This document shows, one piece after another, positions 41,493-47,875 of a stretch of 51,200 nt of DNA. Positions within the stretch are counted from its first letter, which is position 1. Each line of letters opens with the position of its first letter. Position numbers and translations under genes: made by a program. The stretch is from CAYURP01 sp964447175 (GTDB lineage Bacteria; Zixibacteria; MSB-5A5; SM23-73-2), in NCBI GenBank assembly GCA_964447175.1, contig CAYURP010000020.1, forward strand, positions 1 to 51,200, read 5' to 3'. The notes beneath the pieces were generated by a model. It was not told the origin of the DNA. It searched no databases and was given only the letters and a program-made list of their open reading frames with translations.

Positions 41493-41930
41493 TCATTTTT
41501 TATCCTGTCCCTCCTCTGGAACAGGAGGCAACTTTGCCTTATCCGTTTGCTGCTCCTGATCAGGCACTGACGGGAGCTGAACTTTACCTTCCTCTCCGGT
41601 TTGGGAGGGAGTGGGTATAGCGGTTGCCGGGGGTGAGCCTCTTTCCATATCCTTTTGCGCCTCCTCCTGCACCGTACCCTCCATATTCGTAGTACGCTGT
41701 CCCGGGGTCATGAAGCTCAAGCCCATACTTATGACGAAAAACGCTGCACCCAGAATAGCTGTAGCCTTTGAAAGAAAGGTAGCTGCACCTCTTCCTCCGA
41801 AAACCGCACCGGTTATCCCTGAACCGCCAAAAGCTCCAGCCAGACCCTCTCCCTTGCTGGATTGAAGCAGAATAGAGATCATCAGGGCGACACACACCAG
41901 AACGTGAATGCTAAGCACTAAACCGTACAA
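41493..41930 (-). CDS. secG: Preprotein translocase subunit SecG
   Basis: 145 residues. The first ~78 are the SecG core: two membrane helices separated by the conserved cytosolic loop ILLQSSKGEGLAGAFGGSG. The remaining ~65 residues form a Pro/Glu/Gln-rich soluble tail (GKVQLPSVPDQEQQTDKAKL) with an internal near-repeat (KVQLPSVPDQEQQTDKAKLP versus KLPPVPEEGQDKK), longer than in many SecG proteins. TTG start at 41930 supported by GAGGAA upstream. It starts 13 bp after the triosephosphate isomerase stop, so it is cotranscribed with the glycolytic genes. It assists protein export through SecYEG. Confidence 0.92.
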   Translation of the reverse strand: MYGLVLSIHVLVCVALMISILLQSSKGEGLAGAFGGSGITGAVFGGRGAATFLSKATAILGAAFFVISMGLSFMTPGQRTTNMEGTVQEEAQKDMERGSPPATAIPTPSQTGEEGKVQLPSVPDQEQQTDKAKLPPVPEEGQDKK

Positions 41931-41943
41931 TTAATTCCTCCTT

Positions 41944-42702
41944 CTAAATTATAGCCGATCTTATTATTTTCTCAAATGAATCAGTTTTCAAACTTGCACC
42001 TCCGACCAAAGCTCCATCGATATCAACCTGATTTAAAAGATCCTTTGCGTTCTCCGGTTTCACTGAACCTCCGTATAGAATAATCTTGCTCTCATAAACT
42101 TCCTGGGAATATAAACCTTTTAACTTCTCCCTTATGAAACGATGAACATCGTTGGCTTGTTTGGGAGAAGCTGTTTTTCCAGTGCCTATAGCCCAGACCG
42201 GCTCATAAGCAATCACCACTTTTTTAGCTTCCTTTTCGCTCAATTCCTCAAAGGCTCCTTTTAGGTGATTTTCTACTACCTCCTCGGTTTTCCCGGCTTC
42301 CCGTTCCTCTAATCTCTCGCCAACGCAGACTATGGGATTAAGCCCAACTTCCAGAGCTTTTTTTAGTTTTTTATTTATTATCTCATTGGTTTCGCTAAAA
42401 TACATTCTTCTTTCAGAATGACCTAATATCACAAAACTGCATCCCGAACTTAAAAGCATTTTAGCGGATATCTCTCCGGTGAAGGCTCCCTCATCCTCCC
42501 AGTGCATATTCTGAGCACCCAGATGAATATTAGAACCCTCTATTCCCTTTTTCACAGAGCTTAAAGCAGTAAAAGGCGGGCATAACACAATTTTTATTGA
42601 ATTCACATCTTTCAGTCTATTTTTTAAAGAGGAAGCCAGCTCATAAGCCTCCTTATCCGTTTTATACATCTTCCAGTTACCAGCAATAACAGGTATTCTC
42701 AT
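41944..42702 (-). CDS. tpiA: Triosephosphate isomerase
   Basis: 252 residues. Catalytic Lys in GNWKMYKT, His in LGHSERR, Glu in AYEPVWAIGTGKTA, and the phosphate-binding YGGSVKPEN near the C-terminus. Three ATG codons stand in a row (42708, 42705, 42702); the third is 7 bases from GGAG and is preferred. It interconverts dihydroxyacetone phosphate and glyceraldehyde-3-phosphate. Cotranscribed downstream of pgk, with a period-7 array between them. Confidence 0.95.
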   Translation of the reverse strand: MRIPVIAGNWKMYKTDKEAYELASSLKNRLKDVNSIKIVLCPPFTALSSVKKGIEGSNIHLGAQNMHWEDEGAFTGEISAKMLLSSGCSFVILGHSERRMYFSETNEIINKKLKKALEVGLNPIVCVGERLEEREAGKTEEVVENHLKGAFEELSEKEAKKVVIAYEPVWAIGTGKTASPKQANDVHRFIREKLKGLYSQEVYESKIILYGGSVKPENAKDLLNQVDIDGALVGGASLKTDSFEKIIRSAII

Positions 42703-42717
42703 CATCATTCTCCAATC

Positions 42718-42815
42718 TCTTTTACTCTCTACTCTCTACTCTTCACTCTTCACTCATCACTTTTTACTCTTTACTCTTTACTCTTTACTCTCTACTCTAT
42801 ACTCTCAACTCTCTA
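42718..42815 (-). repeat. Period-7 array starting at the pgk stop codon
   Basis: Fourteen minus-strand heptamers of the form TARAGAG (TAGAGAG TTGAGAG TATAGA..., then four TAAAGAG/TAAAAAG, three TGAxGAG, two TAGAGAG and a final TAAAAGA). The first three bases are the pgk stop codon, and because 7 is not a multiple of 3 the array places stops in all frames. Confidence 0.9.
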
Positions 42816-44006
42816 CTCTTCTCTATCAGTCAATGCTGCCACACCGGGAAGGGTTCTTCCCTCCAGAAACTCAAGCGAAGCTCCGCCACCAGTGGAGATG
42901 TGGGTCATTTTATCATCCAGTCCCGCTTTAGCCACAGCAGCAGCAGTATCCCCACCGCCAACGATGGTGGTAGCACCTCTTGCAGTAGCTTGAGCCAGAG
43001 CCTGAGCTATCTTCAGTGTTCCTTCAGCGAATTTCTCCACCTCAAATACTCCCATAGGACCGTTCCAGACAATAGTCTTGGCAAGTTCGATCTTTTTACA
43101 GAAAATCTGAGAGGTCTTGGGACCAATGTCTAAGCCTTTCATATCAGCGGGTATCTTATCATGATCAACGACTCTGGATTCAGATTCTGCATTTGGCTCT
43201 TTAGCTACTACTACATCCACAGGGAGACTCAACTCCACCTTTGCAGTCATCAATATCTTTTTAGCCAGGTCAAGCTTGTTCTCCTCCAGAAGAGAGTTAC
43301 CGGTTTCCATTCCTATAGCTTTAAGAAATGTGAAAGCCATGCCCCCGCCGATCAGAAGGACATCCACCTTATCCATCAGATTCTTTATCACATCAATTTT
43401 GCCCGATATCTTTGCTCCACCTAAGATGGCCACAAAAGGGTGCTTGGGATCAGACAAAGCCATGTCCAGATACTTCAGCTCCTTCTGCATTAGATAACCC
43501 GCAGCGCATTTATCGAAATATTTGGTCACACCTTCAGTGGAGGCATGAGCTCGGTGAGCAGTGCCAAAAGCATCGTTTATGTAAAGCTCGCCCAGACCTG
43601 CTAATTTTTTTGCAAACTCCGGATCGTTTTTCTCCTCCTCGGGATAGAATCTCAAGTTCTCCAGAAGAATGCATTCACCAGGATTCAATTCGGATACAGC
43701 TTTCTCCACCTTAGAGCCGATGCAATCGTCAGCGAATTTAACTGGTTTTCCCAGAAGCTCTTCCAGTTTTTTGGCTGAGGGTTTTAAGCTCATCTCAGGG
43801 ACCTTTTTCCCTTTAGGCCTGCCCAGATGTGACATCAGGATTGCCTTGCCCCCATCCTCCAGAATTTTTTTAATAGTAGGCAATGACTCCCTAATTCTTT
43901 TGTCGTCTGTGACCTCAAGCTTATCGTTCAAAGGCACGTTAAAATCCACCCGAACCAGAACCTTTTTATCCTTTAAATCTAAATCATCTATAGTCAACTT
44001 GTCCAT
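42813..44006 (-). CDS. pgk: Phosphoglycerate kinase
   Basis: 397 residues, standard length. N-domain substrate motifs VLVRVDFNVPL, MSHLGRPKG and LLENLRFYPEEEKND; hinge GGAKISGKID; nucleotide site VWNGPMGVFE and the Gly-rich VGGGDTAAAV and STGGGASLEFLEG. It transfers phosphate from 1,3-bisphosphoglycerate to ADP. Downstream of gap and upstream of tpi on the same strand. Its stop codon is the first triplet of the period-7 array. Confidence 0.96.
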   Translation of the reverse strand: MDKLTIDDLDLKDKKVLVRVDFNVPLNDKLEVTDDKRIRESLPTIKKILEDGGKAILMSHLGRPKGKKVPEMSLKPSAKKLEELLGKPVKFADDCIGSKVEKAVSELNPGECILLENLRFYPEEEKNDPEFAKKLAGLGELYINDAFGTAHRAHASTEGVTKYFDKCAAGYLMQKELKYLDMALSDPKHPFVAILGGAKISGKIDVIKNLMDKVDVLLIGGGMAFTFLKAIGMETGNSLLEENKLDLAKKILMTAKVELSLPVDVVVAKEPNAESESRVVDHDKIPADMKGLDIGPKTSQIFCKKIELAKTIVWNGPMGVFEVEKFAEGTLKIAQALAQATARGATTIVGGGDTAAAVAKAGLDDKMTHISTGGGASLEFLEGRTLPGVAALTDREE

Positions 44007-44126
44007 AATTACTCCCTCAAAGATTTAATTAATTATGAAAAACAGAATTAGGCAACTTTTAACATATATTATGACAAAGACTAATAATTCTTTTTATTCG
44101 ACTTAAACCTTTTAAAGATTATGTGC

Positions 44127-45128
44127 TCATTTTGCCATCAATTCCAGCATCTCGATCATCCGGCAGGAGAATCCCCATTCGTTGTCATACCAGGAGAAAA
44201 CCTTAGCCAGATTCTTTCCCATAACCATGGTGGAGAGTGCATCGAATATGGAGGAATAGGGATTATGAATAACGTCAGCAGAGACGATTGGATCTTCAGT
44301 ATATTGCAGGATACCCTTCATCTTTCCTGATGCTGCCTTCTTCATGGCGTTGTTTATATCCTCAACAGTGGCATCTTTGGAGAGCTCGCAGGTTAAATCG
44401 ACAATGGAACCGGTGATGACAGGTACTCTTAGGGCGATGCCATCTAATTTTCCTTTCAGCTTCGGAACAACCAGAGATAGCGCTTTTGCTGCACCGGTAG
44501 TGGTGGGAATGATAGCTGCGGCAGCTGCTCTGGCTCTACGTAAATCCTTATGAGGCGCATCCAGAAGTCTCTGATCCGCAGTATAGGCATGGACTGTGGT
44601 CATAAAACCACGGACAATACCAAAGTTATCGTCTAAAACTTTGGCTATGGGAGCCAGGCAGTTGGTAGTGCAGGAGCCGATAGTGAGCACCTCAGCTTTG
44701 GGATCGTATTCATCCTGGTTCACTCCCAGAACAATAGCCGGAACCGGATCAGAACCCTTAGCCGGAGCAGAGATCAAGACCTTCTTTGCTCCTGCCTGGA
44801 TATGTTTTTTGGCATCTGAAGCTGTGCGGAACTTTCCGGTTGACTCCACTACAAAATCCACACCCAGCTTCTTCCAGGGGAGGCTGGAAGGGTCTTTTTC
44901 CGCGAAAACCTCCATACTTTTGCCATCCACTACGATATTGTTCCCCTCTGCTTTGACCTCTACGTCCAGAACTCCATGCACCGAATCATATTTCAAAAGA
45001 TGAGCCAGGGTTTTAGCGTCGGTTATGTCATTCACCGCTACAAATTCCAGGTTGGAATTATTCATTCCAGCCCGGTAGACCAACCGTCCTATTCTACCGA
45101 ATCCGTTGATACCGATCTTAATGGCCAT
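44127..45128 (-). CDS. gap: Glyceraldehyde-3-phosphate dehydrogenase
   Basis: 333 residues. NAD-binding NGFGRIGRLVYRAG, Asp of NDITDAKTLAHLLKYDS (NAD preference), catalytic Cys in SCTTNCLAP, and YDNEWGFSCRMIEM near the C-terminus. All family landmarks are present and the length is standard. It oxidises glyceraldehyde-3-phosphate with NAD and phosphate. A 120-bp gap separates it from pgk downstream, and the barrel-protein gene ends 26 bp upstream. Confidence 0.96.
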   Translation of the reverse strand: MAIKIGINGFGRIGRLVYRAGMNNSNLEFVAVNDITDAKTLAHLLKYDSVHGVLDVEVKAEGNNIVVDGKSMEVFAEKDPSSLPWKKLGVDFVVESTGKFRTASDAKKHIQAGAKKVLISAPAKGSDPVPAIVLGVNQDEYDPKAEVLTIGSCTTNCLAPIAKVLDDNFGIVRGFMTTVHAYTADQRLLDAPHKDLRRARAAAAAIIPTTTGAAKALSLVVPKLKGKLDGIALRVPVITGSIVDLTCELSKDATVEDINNAMKKAASGKMKGILQYTEDPIVSADVIHNPYSSIFDALSTMVMGKNLAKVFSWYDNEWGFSCRMIEMLELMAK

Positions 45129-45154
45129 GAAAAACCTCCTTGGTTTTTTACAGT

Positions 45155-45820
45155 TTACCTATTTATTCCCAACACATATGCAAAACCTAAAGTAAGCTGG
45201 TAACCACTGTAATCCTTAATACCCCCAACCTCCTCTCCAAACTTTACCCAGCGGTATTTAAAATCAAAATTAAGGATCAGGTATTTGCTTAGATTAAAAT
45301 CCAGGCCAGTTCCGGTAAAAACACCAAAGGCTGAACGGGTTTTGACATATCCCTCAAAGAAATATCTATACCCGGGATAAACAGACCCATAATCCAAGCT
45401 CCTGGACCCCACGACATAAGAGACTCCTAAATCCAGGTAGGGCTGCCAGGAAGTTTGAGGTTTATAGGAAAGAGGGTAGAAATACCCTCCCAAAGACATG
45501 GGATATATAACCACCGATTCCCAGTAATAATCATTACCTTGTTCGTACCTTATCTCTCCCCTGTCACATGAACCCAACGAGAGCTCCGCTAAAAATCCCT
45601 TTTTTAATCCATAGGTAAAAAAGACCTCGCCATAGGGGCTCACAGTTTTGGAGGAGGTTTGGTATTCAGGTATTCGCGGTTCAACTGCAGCAGAGCTCAT
45701 CCTCCACATTCCAATTCTCAGCCCGATCAGATTAAAAGTTGAAACGTCCTCTCCAAAACAAAGATCAGAACTAAAAAGGAATAAAGCTAAAAGGAGGATG
45801 CAAGAGAATCCTCTTTTCAC
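45155..45820 (-). CDS. Outer-membrane beta-barrel protein
   Basis: About 221 residues from GTG 45820. The frame runs back to ATG 45865, inside pfk, but from the GTG (or the TTG at 45823) the product opens with a clean signal peptide VKRGFSCILLLALFLFSSDLCFG, so the shorter form is preferred and would be coupled to the pfk stop. The mature part has alternating aromatic strands (YLDLGVSYVVGSRSL, FGVFTGTGLDFNLSKYLIL, YSGYQLTLGFAYVLG), typical of small eight-stranded barrels. No specific role known. It is odd to find it inside a glycolytic gene cluster. Confidence 0.75.
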   Translation of the reverse strand: MKRGFSCILLLALFLFSSDLCFGEDVSTFNLIGLRIGMWRMSSAAVEPRIPEYQTSSKTVSPYGEVFFTYGLKKGFLAELSLGSCDRGEIRYEQGNDYYWESVVIYPMSLGGYFYPLSYKPQTSWQPYLDLGVSYVVGSRSLDYGSVYPGYRYFFEGYVKTRSAFGVFTGTGLDFNLSKYLILNFDFKYRWVKFGEEVGGIKDYSGYQLTLGFAYVLGINR

Positions 45821-45824
45821 CAAG

Positions 45825-46868
45825 TTAACCAAAGAAAGTTTCAGCAATATCATAAAGCTCATCATCTACGGTTTTAGTTTTGGAGATCACCTCGGATAAG
45901 TTTATGGGAACGATTCGATTACCACTCAAACTGACCATTTTACCGAAGAGTCCTTTGTGGATGAAATCCACTGCTGCTACACCATATCTGGTTCCCAGAA
46001 GGCGATCAAATGCAGTTGGGGTACCCCCTCTCTGAATGTAACCTAAAATAACGAATCGAGTTTCAAATCCAGTTCTCTTTTCGATTTCAGATGCTAAAAC
46101 CTTGCCAATTCCTCCTAATCGTACGTGACCAAAGGCATCCACAGCAGCATCTTGAACCACCAGCTTATTTGCCTCTTTTTCCCTTAGGTGGATTTTAGCA
46201 CCTTCAGCCACAACCACTATACTGAAATCCTTGCCTCGAGCGTGCCTTTTATTGATAACCTCACATATTTTATCCATATCCACTATCTTCTCGGGAATCA
46301 GGATCAGATCAGCTCCTCCGGCAATTCCAGCCTCAACAGCTATCCATCCAGTGTGTCTCCCCATTACCTCAATCACCATAACTCTGTTATGGGACTCAGC
46401 AGTGGTATGAATTCGGTCTATAGCCTCCATGGCTATATTAACTGCAGTATCAAATCCGAAGGTGTAATCTGTACCGTAGATGTCGTTGTCAATGGTTTTA
46501 GGAACTCCCACTAACTTCACCCTAAGGGAGAGTTTTGCTGCCACTCCCAGGGTGTCCTCTCCTCCAACTGCTATTAAGGCATCGATTCCCCACTTTTCCA
46601 TATTCTCAATTAATGATTTCTCACCATCTCCCTCTTTATATGGATTAGTACGGGAAGTTTTCAGGATGGTTCCTCCCCGATGCAGAATTCCACTGACCTT
46701 ATCCAGACTCATCTCAATGATATACCCCTCCTCCAAAAGCCCCTTCCAGCCTTCCAGTATCCCCACTACCTCATAGCCATAGTACATAATCGATCTTTTG
46801 ACTACCGCTCTTATAACCGCATTCAATCCCGGGCAATCTCCTCCGCCTGTTAGAAGTCCAATCTTCAT
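45825..46868 (-). CDS. pfkA: 6-phosphofructokinase with pyrophosphate-type active site
   Basis: 347 residues. GGGDCPGLNAVIR phosphate loop, substrate motif PKTIDNDIYGTD, EVMGRHTGWIA, and RGGTPTAFDR. In ATP-dependent enzymes the loop reads GGDGS and the later motif PGTIDND. Here Asp105 (GGEDT) and Lys124 (PKTIDND) replace the two glycines, the combination known from pyrophosphate-dependent enzymes such as the Amycolatopsis type. I therefore predict a reversible PPi-dependent enzyme. Start ATG 46868 with GAGGAGGAG upstream. First gene of the glycolytic block. Confidence 0.93.
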   Translation of the reverse strand: MKIGLLTGGGDCPGLNAVIRAVVKRSIMYYGYEVVGILEGWKGLLEEGYIIEMSLDKVSGILHRGGTILKTSRTNPYKEGDGEKSLIENMEKWGIDALIAVGGEDTLGVAAKLSLRVKLVGVPKTIDNDIYGTDYTFGFDTAVNIAMEAIDRIHTTAESHNRVMVIEVMGRHTGWIAVEAGIAGGADLILIPEKIVDMDKICEVINKRHARGKDFSIVVVAEGAKIHLREKEANKLVVQDAAVDAFGHVRLGGIGKVLASEIEKRTGFETRFVILGYIQRGGTPTAFDRLLGTRYGVAAVDFIHKGLFGKMVSLSGNRIVPINLSEVISKTKTVDDELYDIAETFFG

Positions 46869-46894
46869 TTACTCTCCTCCTCACAAAGGTTTCT

Positions 46895-46922
46895 AATATA
46901 CGTAATAAAACCGACCAGTCAA
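46895..46922 (-). promoter_or_regulatory. Promoter of the glycolytic cluster (pfk)
   Basis: On the minus strand, TTGACT (46917-46922), 16-bp spacer ending TTACG, TATATT (46895-46900); ~27 bp before the ATG. Confidence 0.7.
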
Positions 46923-47019
46923 GTGATTAAAAAAATCTCGGTGAAATATTTTAAAATCCCGCCTTTTTAGTGCAAAACTTATTTTGAAAATCGATGAATC
47001 AGTACAGAATTCAGGTTCC

Positions 47020-47751
47020 CTAAAGTTCTTCGACTATCCTTTTGATCTCCTTTAGCTCCTTTACCTCATAATCAGGTTGAATCTCCTGATAAAAGGCACT
47101 GGTCTTGTTGAAATGAACGGCAATCATTCCTGCGTCTTTTGCCCCCCTCACATCTGTTTTGAGCTCATCCCCAATATGAACGGAATGGGAGGGTTTGCTT
47201 TTCAACTTTTTTAGGGTAAATAGAAAAATCTGGGGATCGGGCTTGCGAATCCTTAGCTCATCGGAGAAGGTTAAAATATCAAAATACTTCAGGATGTGAT
47301 AGCTCTCCAGTGATTTTCTTAGAACTTTCCCTGGTGAACGGCCGGTATTGCAAATCAAACCCAGTTTATATTTCTTATCTTTCAGAAAATTGAGAATCTC
47401 ATAAGACCCTTCAATAATATCAGGCGGACTCTGAAGTATTGATTCAGTATAGGCTTTCTCTATTTTGTTCAGTAAATCGGAAGATAGAATTAAATCAAAA
47501 TCCGTCAGAAATTCCATAAGGATTTTTATCTGATCCTGGGAATTAAAATCCAAATTCCTTTCCCAAAAATCCCAGCACCTTTTAAAGGTTAAGTCCAGTG
47601 CTTTTTCCACCTTTTCCTTTTCCATCTTTAAACCGTGACTTAGAAAAGCCTCAGTTATCCCCTGGCTTCTGGCTTTCTGAAATCTCAAAGCATCCTGCGG
47701 GGTATTGGAGATCAACGTATTCCAGAGGTCAAATGTTATGGTATTGATCAA
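47020..47751 (-). CDS. HAD-superfamily hydrolase
   Basis: 243 residues with an alpha-helical cap between motif I and II. Motif I FDLWNTL has the nucleophile Asp8, but Trp replaces the second Asp of the usual DxDxT (haloacid dehalogenases have Tyr there). Motif II LICNTGRSPG, motif III Lys in RIRKPDPQIF, motif IV VHIGDELKTDVRGAKDAGM. Loss of the second Asp is compatible with dehalogenase-like or atypical phosphatase chemistry. Single gene between the pfk promoter and the second C1A peptidase; function not predictable. Confidence 0.82.
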   Translation of the reverse strand: MINTITFDLWNTLISNTPQDALRFQKARSQGITEAFLSHGLKMEKEKVEKALDLTFKRCWDFWERNLDFNSQDQIKILMEFLTDFDLILSSDLLNKIEKAYTESILQSPPDIIEGSYEILNFLKDKKYKLGLICNTGRSPGKVLRKSLESYHILKYFDILTFSDELRIRKPDPQIFLFTLKKLKSKPSHSVHIGDELKTDVRGAKDAGMIAVHFNKTSAFYQEIQPDYEVKELKEIKRIVEEL

Positions 47752-47875
47752 AACTCACCCGGTTTTTGAAAACTCAAAATTCCCCTATTACCCCTTAACA
47801 ATATTCTCAAAAAGAATAGATTTCTACATCGGTACATAAAGACGTTTTTCGGTTCAGGCTTTTCCGTCTTATTTG

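Noticed and set aside
42718..42815. CRISPR or simple microsatellite
   Set aside because: The unit is 7 bp with drifting words and no spacers; it is not a homogeneous slippage repeat and is phased to the stop codon.
45821..45865. Longer barrel-protein start at ATG 45865
   Set aside because: There is no ribosome site, it lies inside the pfk 3' end, and it would bury the signal peptide; the GTG at 45820 starts directly at the signal peptide.
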